Positions 1 to 11,402 of a DNA stretch of 64,000 nt are shown one piece after another (positions within the stretch are counted from its first letter, which is position 1; every line of letters starts with the position of its first letter). A program made the position numbers and the translations under genes. The stretch covers positions 28,728,232 through 28,792,231 of the forward strand of contig CM037880.1 of the NCBI GenBank assembly GCA_021292165.1, read 5' to 3'. The notes beneath the pieces are model-generated. The model did no database searches. It was not told where the DNA came from and worked only from the letters and a program-made list of their open reading frames with translations. Source of the DNA: Shinisaurus crocodilurus. Taxonomy: Eukaryota > Chordata > Lepidosauria > Squamata > Shinisauridae.

Positions 1-182
1 GCAAATGGAACAGGAGGAAAGGGTTAAACCCTCCTCGTACCACGTTCCTGATTCAGATCTGGGCTTCTGTAGCTGTTTTTTGTGAAAGAAAAAGAGGTTG
101 TAGTTGTAAGTCCCATTTTAAAGCGCATGTTTACTGTAATGTGTAGTTTGCCACCTAGATATTATTAGAGAAGCGTAGGTGC

Positions 183-397
183 CAGTGGAGGCTCGTGACT
201 CCTATTTCAGTGGGGCTCCTAATCCATTGCAGGTTTTATTTGGAGCTTTATAGGAGCTATCCATGGTGCTCCACGTGGTGAACCTATTTTGGGGGTGGGG
301 GTGGAGTTCAGCACCATGGATAGTTTCTATAAAGCCACAAATAAAGCCTGCAATGGATTAGGAGCCCCACTGAAATAGGAGACACTAGCCTTCCCTG
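183..397. mobile_element. Foldback MITE, about 215 bp
   Basis: The two halves are inverted copies of each other. About 50 bases beginning CAGTGGAGGCTCGTGACTCC at 183 are matched, in reverse complement, by the stretch ending CTAGCCTTCCCTG at 397. The core TTTCAGTGGGGCTCCTAATC occurs in both arms and the centre is a G-rich stretch near 290. The CAG...CTG ends suggest the hAT group, but I found no convincing 8-bp target duplication. Confidence 0.6.
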
Positions 398-630
398 GGT
401 TAGCCGGATATAAGGTAGTTGAGGGAGTAAAGAGTTTACATGTGTAACCTACCTTGAACCACTACCCCCTCGCATGTCAGGTCTTGTCTTTGCTAGGAGC
501 GGAGTCAGGTGGAGTATGAAAATATGAAAAATTGGCTGTACACAATAGAAACTGTTAATGTTATGATGCTGTTGACATAGAAAATTCAGCTTTGCTGAAG
601 ACATACCTGTTTGCTCTGGGAGGTTTAACC

Positions 631-926
631 TAAGAACATAAGAAGAGCCCTGCTGGATTAGACCAAAGGCGTATCTAGTCCAATTTCCTACAGTGGCCAG
701 CCACATGCCTATGGGAAGCCCAGAAGCAGGGTATGAGGGCAATAGCCCTCTCCCTCTCTTGTTCCCCAAGAACTGATATACAGCGACATGCTTCTTTTGA
801 TCCTTGAATGAAGCATATATCCATCATGACTAGTAGCCATTGATAGCGTTATCCTCCATGAATTTGTCTAATCCTTTTTAAAGCCATCTAAGTTTTAAAC
901 TTTTATGGTAGAAAATTTCATAGTTT
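631..926 (-). mobile_element. CR1-group LINE 3' end, left piece
   Basis: Antisense copy of the widespread reptile CR1-group tail, starting at the AAGAACATAAGAAGAGCCCT motif that recurs near 12069 and, diverged, near 8060 and 43407. It continues on the far side of the L2 insertion as 2498-3290. Non-coding here. Confidence 0.65.
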
Positions 927-933
927 AACTATG

Positions 934-2490
934 AATGATGCCATCAGCCCTCAAGGAGGCAGTAATAAGACCGCTTCTAAAGAAGCCCTCCTTGGATCCC
1001 CAGGATTTAAACAACTTTCGCCCAGTCTCCAATTTACCATTTCTGGGCAAGGTGATCGAGCGGGTGGTGGGTGCTCAGTTGAAGGCACACTTGGATGAAG
1101 CCGATTATTTGGATCCGTGCCAGTCGGGCTTCAGGACTGGACATGGGACGGAGACGGCCTTGGTCGCCTTGGTGGATGATATGAGGAGGGCTTTGGATAG
1201 GGGCGAATGCTCCTTTCTAGTCCTCCTCGATCTCTCAGCGGCTTTTGATACCATTGACCACGGTATCCTCCTGGACCGTCTGGAGGGCTTGGGCTTGGGA
1301 GGCACTGTATTGCAGTGGTTCCGGTCCTTCCTCTCTGGAAGGTATCAGAGGGTAGTTCTCGGGGAGGAGGCTTCGGACCCTCGGCTGCTCACTTGTGGAG
1401 TGCCGCAGGGTTCCATCCTCTCCCCAATGTTATTCAACATCTACCTCAAGCCGCTGGGAGCTATCATCAGGAGGTTTGGGGTGCAGTGTCATCAGTATGC
1501 GGATGACACGCAGCTCTACCTCTGTTTTAAGTCCTCACCGAGGTTGGCCGTTGAGACCCTGTCCAAGTGCCTGGAGTCAGTGGCTGGCTGGATGGGAAGG
1601 AACATGCTGAAACTGAACCCCGACAAGACCGAGGTACTTCTGGTGGGGGACAAGGGAAGGTTAGGGGATGTTGACCTGGTGCTGAATGGGGTACATCTAC
1701 CCCTGAAGGACCAGGTCCGCAGCTTGGGGGTCATTCTAGACTCCCAGCTGTCCATGGAGGCTCAGGTGGCAGCTGTGAGCCGGGCGGCGCTGTATCAACT
1801 CCATCTGATACGGCAGCTGCGCCCCTACCTTCCTAATCACCTGCTCCCATCAGTGGTTCATGCCTTGGTCTCCTCTCGCCTAGACTACTGTAATGCGCTC
1901 TACGTGGGGTTACCCTTGAAGACGGTCCGGAAGCTTCAGCTGGTACAGAACGCGGCGGCTCGCCTGATTAAGGGCAGCCGCCGGCGTGATCACATCACGC
2001 CAGTGCTTAATGAGTTGCACTGGCTACCAGTTGCTTGCCGAGCCGAATTCAAGGTGTTGGTTTTGACCTTTAAAACCCTACACGGCTCCGGCCCAGCTTA
2101 TCTCAAGGAGCGCCTCCAGCAACATCAAGTAGGCCGCTCAACAAGGTCTGCCATGGACGGCCTTCTCCTTATCCCATCAGCCAGAGCAGCCAGGCTGGTG
2201 GGGGCTAGGAAGAGGGCCTTCTCTGTGGCGGCCCCCACATTATGGAACTCCCTCCCTAGTGACCTTCGCCATGCCCCCTCCGTGATGAGCTTCCGCCGTG
2301 CATTAAAAACATGGCTGTTCAGGCGGGAATATGGGGTGGGTTAGGTTTTTAAAATAACTTTTTATATTGTTTTAATTATTATTATATTTTATTGTATTGT
2401 TTTATTGTATTTTAATTGTACATCGCCCAGGGTGGCCGGGTGACCGGCCAGATGGGCGATTAATAAATATAAGAAATAAATAAATAAATA
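934..2490 (+). mobile_element. L2-clade LINE copy inserted into CR1
   Basis: A 5'-truncated LINE with a 3' tail of a GTACATCGCCCAGGGTGGCC hairpin-like segment followed by (AAAT)n. It interrupts an older antisense CR1 copy. The 7-base word AACTATG stands immediately before (927-933) and immediately after (2491-2497), which fits a target-site duplication. The same tail recurs at 8669-8890 (+) and 49519-50114 (-). Confidence 0.85.
935..2344 (+). CDS. L2-clade reverse transcriptase, 5'-truncated, otherwise open
   Basis: An uninterrupted 469-residue reading frame for the reverse transcriptase part of a LINE ORF2. RT motifs appear in order: NFRPVSNLPFLGKVIERVV, SGFRTGHGTETAL, LDLSAAFDTIDHGILLDRL (motif A Asp), GVPQGSILSPMLFN (motif B), QYADDTQLY (motif C), then LNPDKTEVLLVG, RSLGVILD and the C-terminal RLDYCNALYVGLP and ITPVLNELHWLPV blocks. 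SAAFDT.DH and YADDTQLY are typical of the L2/Maui group rather than chicken-type CR1. The endonuclease domain is missing because the copy is 5'-truncated, so the Met at 935 is probably not a true start. No stop or frameshift interrupts the 1.4 kb, which suggests a fairly young copy. The element cannot move on its own. Confidence 0.88.
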   Translation: MMPSALKEAVIRPLLKKPSLDPQDLNNFRPVSNLPFLGKVIERVVGAQLKAHLDEADYLDPCQSGFRTGHGTETALVALVDDMRRALDRGECSFLVLLDLSAAFDTIDHGILLDRLEGLGLGGTVLQWFRSFLSGRYQRVVLGEEASDPRLLTCGVPQGSILSPMLFNIYLKPLGAIIRRFGVQCHQYADDTQLYLCFKSSPRLAVETLSKCLESVAGWMGRNMLKLNPDKTEVLLVGDKGRLGDVDLVLNGVHLPLKDQVRSLGVILDSQLSMEAQVAAVSRAALYQLHLIRQLRPYLPNHLLPSVVHALVSSRLDYCNALYVGLPLKTVRKLQLVQNAAARLIKGSRRRDHITPVLNELHWLPVACRAEFKVLVLTFKTLHGSGPAYLKERLQQHQVGRSTRSAMDGLLLIPSARAARLVGARKRAFSVAAPTLWNSLPSDLRHAPSVMSFRRALKTWLFRREYGVG

Positions 2491-2497
2491 AACTATG

Positions 2498-3290
2498 CGT
2501 TGTGTGAAAAGAGACTTCCTTTTCTATCCCTCAGTCTCCCACCATTGGACGACCCCTTACTCATGTTCTCCCTTACTTTTTTCTAAACTAAAAAGCCCCA
2601 AACATTGTAACCTTTCAACATAGCGGAGTTGCTCTAGCCCTCTGATCATTTTGGTTGCCCTTTTCTGCCCCTTTTCCAGCTCTACAATAGCCTTTTTGAG
2701 ATGTGACAACTAGAACTGTATATAGTATTCCAAGTGTGGTTGCAACCTAGATTTATATAAAAGCATCACTATATTGGCAGTTTTACCTTTGATCCCTTTC
2801 CTAATTATCCCTAACATGGAGTTTGCCTTTTTCACAGCTGCTGCACATAGGTTAGATATTTTCATTGAGTTATCTACTATGCCTGCAAAATCTCCTTTCT
2901 GTTCAATCACCTCCACCTCAGATCCCATCAGCATCTATATGAAGTTGGGTTTTTGCCCCATTATAATTACGTTAACAGTTACTTACATTTAACTGCATTT
3001 GCCATTTATTGCCCATTCACCCAGTTTGGAGAGATCTGTTTTGGAGCTCTTCACAATACTTCCCCCCCCCCCTTTTTAACATCCAGAATGAATTGGTATC
3101 ATCAGCAAAATAAGACACGTTGCTACTTATCCCTAACTCCAGATCATTTATGAGCAAGTTACAATGCACTGGCCCCAGTACGGATCCTTGTTTTATCTGT
3201 ATTGGATCTCAACTGGTTTTCATCCAGTCCATTACTGACCACACCCCCAGTTCAGCAATTCCACCACCTTCCCTGAAGCAGACGTAAAAG
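2498..3290 (-). mobile_element. CR1-group LINE, right piece with RT C-terminal remnant
   Basis: Continuation of the antisense CR1 copy split by the L2 insertion. On the minus strand, 2710-2934 still reads IEQKGDFAGIVDNSMKISNL then AAAVKKANSMLGIIRKGIKG and LLYKSRLQPHLEYYIQF, the conserved region after the RT catalytic domain of CR1/L3-type LINEs. It is degenerate elsewhere and includes a poly(C) run near 3062. Not functional. Confidence 0.72.
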
Positions 3291-4103
3291 AGAAAATTGA
3301 GTTGGCATATGTTGGCCCTGTGGCTAAAGGGCACACTGAGAAACAAAGAGAACCGCTGCTTCAGTGTAGCCATTTAAGTCCATTCTCCAAGCTGGCTTTG
3401 TCCTCATAACACTACTCTGTTTTAATAATATCATTGCTGTAAGAAATCTGTAAAGTTAACATCAGTTAAAAAGGCTTTATCTGATGGTCCTGATGTCACT
3501 GTCTTAGCTATTGTTTTGTTTAAAGAAATTTAATAATGTGGTATGGGTGTTTTGAAAGCATTGGTTCCAATATTTAATTTCCTGCTTGTCTGCAAAGAAA
3601 CGGTCACTGCTTAAGGCGGGTAGGTTTAATTTTGTTTTTAATGTATGTATGACAGTATAACCATAATAACAATTTAATATGACTGGTGGGAAGGAAACAC
3701 AGTTCAGGCTCTGATTATCTATTTCATATTTTAGTTGTTGCAGTAATGTATAAATGCCACTTTTCTGAATTCAAGCTGTGGTTGAAATAACTGAGGGCTG
3801 TGCTTGCCTTGAGTGTCACATAAGTCAATGGGGAAGCAAATATTCATATCCATTTTCTTTCCATTCATTGGGGGGGGATCTTGCTCCTGGATTTAACCAA
3901 TTTATTTCATAAAATTATTCAAAGTATATGATCACTCCCAGATTATATTTCCAATTTTTATCCAACTCTGCTTTAATTTTTACATTTTTGAGCAGATTAT
4001 TTTAACAGGTTTTTGTGGGATTGTTGTCACCAGTATTATATTGAGCTGTCTGCATAGAACAGGTGAAGCACCCTTTTTTATGACACTAAGACAGCTGTTG
4101 AAT

Positions 4104-4420
4104 CCCTTTCAGCCCGAGGGCCAAATTCCATTTCAGAGATGTTCTTGGGAGCTGCAATTCAGTGGTGGGCGGGGCCAGAGGCAAAAGGGACGGGGTCAAG
4201 AATGCCAGCATATTTTAGCTTAAAACTCTTAGTCCCAGTAACTAAACCTAAATAAAGACATTTCAACCTGTTAGAATGGGGGGAAATGACACAAAAACCG
4301 GGAAACCTTTTGATCAGTGGTTGGGGGGAAGGGGACATCGTCATTTGGGGAAACCCATTGGGACCCCAGGCAGGCCTAATTTGACCCCTGGGCCTGAAGT
4401 TCTGCACCTCTGCACTAAGG
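4104..4420. repeat. Medium dispersed repeat, copy 1
   Basis: Shares a colinear order of motifs with 18836-19155: TCAGCC.GAGGGCCAA, CAGTGGTGGGC.GGGCC, CCAGCATATTTTAG, CAGTAACTAAACCT, TTTCAACCT.TTAGAATGGG and GGCCTGA.GTTCTGCACC. The ends are nearly inverted (GAGGGCCAA against TTTGACCCCTGGGCCTGA), which suggests a non-autonomous DNA element. I cannot name it. Confidence 0.6.
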
Positions 4421-5784
4421 AATGAGTCAGTTGCTTGATTTTTTTTTATTCTTAAATTCGAGAAGATCCACTTTTATAATAATCAGGACTATCAAAATAA
4501 TGTTCTGTACAAATCCTAATAGATGTATTTCATGTATATATGATGAACTGAGCTAATATTTTGCTTTAGTCTTAAAGAAAAATTGTTCACGTACTACTTG
4601 CTAGATGCTGCTGTTTATCTTCAGTGTCATTTTAATAACCTAAGAAATATATAGTTTTCCACTTAAATAGGAGAAGAGATTCTCTCCCCATTTCCTGCCG
4701 CCAGCCAACAAGTAGCATGTTGACCGTAGTAGAGAATCTAATCCCTGCAATATATTTTTGGCAGTTATTGCTCAGTAGTCTGATACTCCTGTTCTTTCTC
4801 GTTTGCCTTCTGATTTTTGTGTAGTGGTATCCATAGCAACTGCCATCATTTCAATTTCCCCTTTTTTCCTCTATTGGTGAATACTTCTCATGCCATATGA
4901 GCTGCTAAGCCTTATCCTTGCTGCTGCCCTAGTCAATTTGTGCTTCTTTACAGAATGCATTATAACTTCTCCATTCCCCTAAAAATTAAATTGTTAAATT
5001 AGGTGTCTAATTATAGATTTTTCTGGCCACCATGAAGCATCTGGACATGGGTACCCTAACATTTGTTTTTAGACTTGTACAGAATTTATTTTATTCTTCC
5101 CAGACTAGCATTAAGTGAGCTTCTTTTTTTGTTCATCTACTCATTTCAAATTGGTTTAAAGATAACTATATATAATATACTGCAAAATACTGTATTTCCA
5201 GTCAGTCCATATACTGGCTTCCCGTGGGTAGTATCCACATTAGTGGCCCTCACTATGCTCCTGCCAATTCAAGCAAGACCCACCACTCTCGCAACAGGGA
5301 TTTAATGTTTCCTAAAACAAGCCCTGCTGGAGCTCCATTGTGCGAGCTCTGCTGACCTGCCCTGTTCTGGAAACAAGCATTTATGGTTCCTATACGAAAT
5401 GCTAAATCCCATTGTGCAAGCGGTAGGTCCTGCGGCCACTTGGGCAGTGTTGGATACTGCCCCATATATTTAAAATATGCCTGCAGAGAATAGCTTTCCC
5501 CTTTTCACACCTTTATGAGCATAATACTTGCCATGCAGGTCACTGGAGATGAGTGGAGAAAACGGTGCCCTCATGAAGGAGGAAGCTGCCTCCTTCACAC
5601 AGTTGCAGTGTGAAAACACATTCCTAGATCTGCTGAAGATGTTGAAAAGCACAACATTAATGTTAACAAATCTCACATAGGTAACCTTGCCAAAAATTAT
5701 CAAGTGACTTCATTGTCTCCTTGGAATAAAACCCATTTTTGTTTTATTTAGGAGCGTATGTTTTGTACTAAACTTTCTTCTTCG

Positions 5785-6640
5785 TGGTCTCTGTACATCA
5801 CACATATGGGCTCTGCGCCTGCGCTGAGCTAGCTTCGGAAGATTCTTTAGCTGAGGCGAAATGGGCAGGAGCCCCTCCCCCATCGCGCCTGCTCCTTGGT
5901 GCGGCTCCCACCCATTCCCTCAGTTCCTCTTCAACCGCTATTGCGACTAGTAGTCTTCGAAGGTTCTCCAATTCTTGTAGTCTAACTCGGCTGAGTAGAT
6001 CACTTTTGAATGCCCTTTTCTTCAAAAACCTCCTCCTTTTTTCCTTCTCTCTTACCTATTGAAAAAAATAAATTAAAAAAAAACCCCTATCCTTTCCTTC
6101 ACAACTTTTCTATCAAGGAACTATGGCCTTAAAGGCCCCATTCAGAAAATGTGCACGCTGTGGGGCAAAGTTACCCCCAGCAGATGGGCACTCTTTATGC
6201 CTCCTATGCTTAGGACAGGAGCATATAGCTGAAACTTGCCACCATTATAAGAATTTTACTAAAGTGACAAGGAAGCAACAAGCGTTGAAGCTTAAAACCG
6301 CTCTGTGGCAGCAAACTCTTTCGGCAGCTGGCCCCTCGATTCCACACGCCACAACATCGGAAAAAACCCTCTCCTACGGTAGCGAAGGAGACTACATCAG
6401 AGGAGGTCCCACCTAAAAAGAAAAAGTCTCATAAACATGGAGAGTTGAAGGAGACAAAACTTAAAAAGAAATCTAAGACCTTGTCTCCAACTAAGCCAGC
6501 AACGCCAACTAAAGCGGCAGAAGCTGTCGAGGCTCAAACCCCTCCCCCTTGCTGGATTGGGTCATTGGGATGGGAGACAGCTTATGGGACTGCAGCATCT
6601 CACTGTATCCAAGTGGGCATCAAGATGTAGGGTAGAGGAT
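5785..6640 (+). mobile_element. DIRS1-like retrotransposon, 5' part
   Basis: Starts with a leader TCTGTACATCACACATATGG followed by CTCTGCGCCTGCGC, then a C/T-rich leader and an ORF1-like coding region that shifts frame at about 6405. In reptiles such leaders belong to DIRS-type tyrosine-recombinase retrotransposons; I infer the class from that and from the ORF1 zinc motif. No RT, RNase H or recombinase remains, so the copy is 3'-truncated. Confidence 0.6.
6123..6640 (+). pseudogene. DIRS1-like ORF1 (gag-type), frameshifted
   Basis: Frame one (6123-6416) begins MALKAPFRKCARCGAKLPPA and continues DGHSLCLLCLGQEHIAETCH. The Cys/His spacing is C-x2-C-x9-H-x2-C-x2-C-x4-H-x4-C, the zinc-binding pattern of DIRS ORF1 proteins, followed by a basic helix (KVTRKQQALKLKTALWQQ). 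A frameshift at about 6405 moves the lysine-rich continuation (KKKKSHKHGELKETKLKKKS, then KTLSPTKPATPTKA) into another frame, which ends near 6630. ORF1 is presumed to bind the element's RNA. In databases such sequences are often mislabelled as LAP2-like. Broken and truncated, so not functional. Confidence 0.62.
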
Positions 6641-8056
6641 TGGTGCAGCCCCAGTTGATCCAGTTGGCATATCCCACCCCTTCTTTTAAGTTGTGAGGGT
6701 CACTGTCATTTTACAGCTTCAAGGATCCTGGGATGGTGGAGGAAACAAGCTTTCCCTTCTCCCTTTAGGTCCCAGACTGCAAGGGGCAAGCTGCTTGCTT
6801 CCCTTTGTCCTAACTTCCAGCATGGCTGAGAGCTTGAGTCTGTGCACTGTTCTTGTGCTGCCAATGTTTCTGGCATCATGAAGACAGTGCACATATGCAG
6901 TCCTCTTCCCCTGATAGTTTTGGGGGTACCTAGAGGTTGGGAGAATCTTTCATACAATTGCCTATAGTGTTTATTTTCTAACAAAGTTATTTGCTGATTT
7001 TGTTATCTTCTGTGTTTTATCCCTGATCTGGGATAAAGGCCAGATTCCACAAAATGTTTGGGCAATTCCTCTTGTTGTGGAATTTGGACCAATGAAGAGG
7101 TTTCTAAAGAAGATTCTGTAGTGCAAATATTAAATGTGTAACAGTATAGCATTTGGATGGCAAGACTGTCTATGTCCTGTGCTGCCTGCTTTTACACAGC
7201 TTTAAATATGGGCTTAAAGCAGTGGTACTGGGTTAGTCTGAAGCAAATAGTGCAATGTGTGGTTTGCCACAAGGGATTCTATTGGGGCAAGTGCCAGATC
7301 AGCATTGCTGAGCATCCTCAGGAAAACTAGGTTGCATGGCACTGGGTGCTGAAATAAAGGTGTTGTTCCAGCAACATGTAGGTCTCAACTGAGAGCGTAT
7401 ATAATCATGTCTCTCAGCTCACACCCAAGTACAGCTGCAAGCCATTAGTCCTGGCTTCATAGTCTCCCTACGTCTGAGAAGACCTTTTATCTTGAGTAGA
7501 CCTTCACTTTCAAGAAGCCTGGTTGCTGCGAGTCTTGGGGTGCATACTGCACCTCCAAGTGGTAGCCTGTACCTACACCTTCTGGTGCTGGAGCTCTCTA
7601 GGGTTGGCGGATGCGCAGCCTCCTCTGTTTCCACAGGTGAGGTACATCCTTCAGGGCCCCCGTCCAGGGGTTCCTCTCAGTTTACCATTGCTGAAGGGCC
7701 CAATATAGGTTCTCCACAATTACCTGAGGTCCCTGGAGTGGAGTATTATTAGAGTCAGCAGGTCACACAGGGTCTTAAGGCTCGGAAGAGTCATCCTGGC
7801 CCAGGTCTGAGTCAGGCATTACACCTATTATGTGGTACAATATGGCCTACTACTAGTGTGTCATAAACTTCACTATATCTACCATCTGGGCATCTATGTG
7901 GATTGGGCCCAAAGGAACAGGGCAAGCAAATGGGCGATGGAAATAGTAAAGGAGAGGGACCACTGTAGGCACCTTGCCCAAGGACCCCCAAAATCTAGAA
8001 TTGACACAGGTTCCTATCATTCTTTTTAGAAAGAAAAAAAAAACCCATTTTTTATT

Positions 8057-8370
8057 ATTAAGAATGCAAGAAGAGCCATGCTGGATCAGGCCAAGGCCCA
8101 TAGATTTCATAGATTTCATAGATCATAGAGTTGGAAGGAGCTATCGAGTCCAACCCCCTGCTCAATGCAAGAAACTAGAGGAGGGGTCTCCCATCCAAGT
8201 AATAACCAGGCCTGACCCTGCTTAGCTTTCTACACTCAGACAAGCTGAGCCAGCGTAAGCCACAGGCTCAACATTCTGTTCACACAGTGGCCAACCAGCT
8301 GCCAGGTAGAAACCCACAAGCAGGACATGAGTGCAACATCACCCTTCCATTCATGGTCCCCAGCAACTGG
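8057..8370 (-). mobile_element. CR1-group 3' end, interrupted by a second CR1 tail
   Basis: The outer copy (GAAGAGCCATGCTGGATCAG at about 8070, resuming near 8270 with TTCTGTTCACACAGTGGCCA) is the same family as 631-926 and 12069-12225. Between the halves, 8103-8265 is an antisense CR1 3' end (ATCATAGAGTTGGAAGGAG, GAGTCCAACCCCCTGCTCAA), nearly identical to 53899-54055. This is a nested insertion. Confidence 0.65.
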
Positions 8371-8384
8371 TGTAGATAGGCATA

Positions 8385-8830
8385 TTTTTTTCAAAATCAA
8401 TTATTTACAGACAGTACAATCTATAACAACTAGGTATAATAGGAGTTATCAATGGTCTATTTAATTTAGGGGACTAGTAAATTTGACATCTAATGACTTT
8501 ACACCAAGTTTATAAGGAGTCAGAAATATTTTATGGTACCTTTCCATAGTGTTCCGTATATGCTGGATGGTTTCATAGTGTTGTTTCTTTTGTTTCCATA
8601 CATAATAAAACAGTACCAAGTTTCTGTGAAGTTGTCAGCAACTTTATTTCCTCTTGTTGCTTCTGCTGAGCTTCCGCCGCTCACTAAAAACATGGTTGTT
8701 CAGGCAGGAATATGGGGTGGGCTAAGATTTTAAAATTTTATACTGTTTTAAATGTATTTTATCCTGTATTTTATCTTGTGTACATCGCCCAGGGTGGCCA
8801 GTTTGCCGGCCAGATGGGCAATAAATAAAT

Positions 8831-8870
<40 letters not shown>

Positions 8871-9105
8871 GTAGTAGTAGTAGTAGTAGTAGTTGTTGTT
8901 GTTGTTGTTTAGTCAGTTTCTCTGCTAATGCACTGTTCCAAATATTGTGCCAATGGTCCGCTGAGGGTGCTGTATTTGATTTCCAATATTTGGCTATGAC
9001 TTGTCTAGTTGCCACTGTTAGGAAGGTGAGAACTTCCTTGTGAGGTACTTCTTTGTTTGGGCCATCAAAGATTAACAACCGTGCACTTTTTGGCTTGCAG
9101 TATGT
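8385..9105 (-). mobile_element. L1-type ORF2 C-terminal remnant split by an L2 tail
   Basis: On the minus strand the segment 9078-8890 reads PNKEVPHKEVLTFLTVATRQ then VIAKYWKSNTAPSADHWHNI and WNSALAEKLT, the C-terminal tail motif of L1 ORF2 proteins. It is interrupted at about 8669-8890 by a + strand L2 3' end and its simple repeat, and resumes to about 8385. A short relic with no catalytic domain. Confidence 0.6.
8669..8907 (+). mobile_element. L2 3' end with trinucleotide tail
   Basis: Starts GCTTCCGCCGCTCACTAAAA, the last codons of the L2 ORF2 (compare 2290-2344), and continues through the CATCGCCCAGGGTGGCC tail to (AAT)n, (AGT)n and (TTG)n runs at 8832-8910. Extreme 5' truncation: only about 180 bp of element. 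Confidence 0.75.
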
Positions 9106-10416
9106 AGTATGATTAATATTTTACTGCATTGAGTATAAAGGTTCCTATAATTTTAACCTGTTGCACACATGAGGCGTTTTGACTTGCTTTTATATCACAC
9201 TCTGCAAATATAATGCAGACTTTCAGAAATTTCATCACTGTATTTCTTTCTTTGCTGTGAAGTCTTTGTTACTGAGACCTTTCTAATCTGTATGGAACCT
9301 TTTAGGCATACTTTCCCACTGCATAACTTTATACCTGCATTCCTGCCCCTGATCAGATTTGGACCTGGCATGCTCTTATGTGTTTAATTTCTATTTGATT
9401 TTGTAAATAATGGCAAAACTTTGTTTACATCTGGCTTTCTAGATTGGTGGAGATCATGACTGTTGCTAGAAACCAAAATATATGAGTCAGTGGGACTTAT
9501 TAGGCTATATTACTTGACCAGACATTTATCAGAAAAATTTTCTAGACAGCACTTCTCTCTATCACTAATTGCTGATTAACTGAAGAGTTACTGCTGTCTC
9601 ATTAATTAGTTATATTAATTAATTCCTTCCTTCATCTGTGGTGCAGCGATAAAAAAGTGGTAACTAATCTTTGTGTTAATGGTGATGCACTCCTTGTTGG
9701 TAACTGGTCTTTCATATAATTATTTGGAGGAAAATTCCTCCCCAACAAGGATTCAGGCTTATCAATATAAGCTCTTTTCTTTTTTCTTTTTGGCCTTATT
9801 TTTTTCCTCTTATATTAGGTTTTGTTTCATTTGTAAGTTACTTGGCAGTAAGGTTATAATTTTACTTTTAAATTTTATATTATCTTTTTTATTATCATTA
9901 ATATATGGAATTTTCATCTTCAGCTTCAGGATTTGGATGCCTTCACTGGTTAGTTGTAACTGGGTTCTGCTGAATCCCTACTAATCCAGGAGAAGTAGTC
10001 ATGCAGTATCTTACAGTAAGCTAGTCTCCTGTGTATGTGCTATGAGAAGCTTGCCAGATCCTGAGCTAAAGCCATTAAAAAAATAATTAACCACAGTTGT
10101 TAATGGTGATTACCTGCCAGAGATGGGATGTTGTGGTTTTGGTGTATCCCTCTTAATATTTATGTTGTGCAGTTGCTATTCGAGTGAGCATACACATTCC
10201 AATGGGACTTCTCTATTTTACCATAAGCTTTTAAAAATGGTATTCATTTACATAATATGTGGAATTATGGATGTTAATAATAGGATGTTAAATAGGATGC
10301 TGAAGCTTTCACAATGGTGTCAGTTACAGGTGTTGGCTTTCCTTAAGAACAGGTCGGGATGCTAACAGATCATTGCCACTTTACTTTTATTTGCAGAATC
10401 CTAGTACAGATGCCTT

Positions 10417-10490
10417 TATTTATTTATTTATTTATTTATTATATTTATACCCCACCTTTTTTCCTGAAAGGAACCCAAGGCGGCTTACAA
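10417..10490 (-). repeat. SINE 3' tail fragment
   Basis: (TTTA)n followed by ATATTTATACCCCACCTTTTT and a GGAACCCAAGGCGGCTTACA segment. This is the reverse complement of the 3' end of the tRNA-derived SINE at 15296-15560; the tRNA-like head is absent. Confidence 0.65.
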
Positions 10491-10768
10491 TCTCCATATT
10501 CTTCTGATTTTCAAATCTCTTGTAGAAGGTGTACTTTCTTTGGTCTCATACTGATGGCAGAGTTCTACAATTTTCCAATTACTGGTGATATTACATGTAT
10601 CTTCCCTTTGGGGAAACCTTCCGTCATTGACTTTACCTGGTATCTTATGACCAAATCAGTCTGCGTATCTTGCTCTCCATCTTTGTCAGGCATTGCACTT
10701 TAAAAAAATAAAAAAAATAAATGGCCTAACACCCTTAATTAAGTAAGGAAACTATGGACAATAACTTG

Positions 10769-10908
10769 AGGCAGAATCCTATGCATGTTTAGATTTAAAA
10801 AAGCCCTACAACTCCAAGCATTTCCCAGTCAGCATGGCTGGCTGGGGAATGCTGGGAATTGTAGGACTAATTTCTATCTACCTAAATATGCATAGGATTG
10901 CACCCTTA
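10769..10908. repeat. Palindromic MITE, copy 1
   Basis: Ends GCAGAATCCTATGCATGTTTA and TGCATAGGATTGCACCCTTA are inverted repeats. An inner inverted pair, CCTACAACTCC against AATTGTAGGA, flanks a GGCTGGCTGGGGAATGCTGG core. Second copy at 40771-40889. Confidence 0.6.
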
Positions 10909-11131
10909 GTTGGTGTAATTTATTCTGAATGTAGGATATTTCCTTGACACGGTATCTGGATTTTTTAAAACCACAAAGCACACTTAGGCGTGGGTGATTC
11001 CTAGTACAGCACATCTATACCAAGGTAGTGCCTTGTTTCAGCTAAGGGCCATATTGATTTCTAGCTTACCATCTAGGTTAAACAAATCAAGGACACTTTG
11101 GATGAGTGCTGATTAAAAATGAATTGCTAAT

Positions 11132-11402
11132 TTGTTACAACTCTCTTATAAGGGGATTAGACAAATTCATGGAGGTTATCAATGGTTAGTTGTCATGTTG
11201 GCTATATATACCTCCAGTATCAGAGACTGTATGCCTATGTTGTACACCAATTGCTGGGGAACATGGGCAGGAGGGTGCTGTTGCACTCATGTCCTGCTTG
11301 TAGGTTTCCTGCAGGAAGCTGGTTGGCCACTGTGTGAACAGAATGCTGGACTAGAATCTAGATGGACCTTGGTCTGATCCAGCACAGCTCTGATATTCTT
11401 AT
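11132..11402 (+). mobile_element. CR1-group LINE 3' end
   Basis: Sense copy of the CR1-group tail: AAGGGGATTAGACAAATTCA then TTCATGGAGGTTATCAATGG, ending GATCCAGCACAGCTCTGATA. It is the reverse complement of the tail seen antisense at 12069-12225. No coding capacity. Confidence 0.65.

Noticed and set aside
8722..9078. Minus-strand frame with a long poly-Leu run
   Set aside because: The poly-Leu and poly-Gln come from the (AAT)n/(AGT)n/(TTG)n tail of an L2 copy; only the L1 ORF2 remnant at one end is meaningful.
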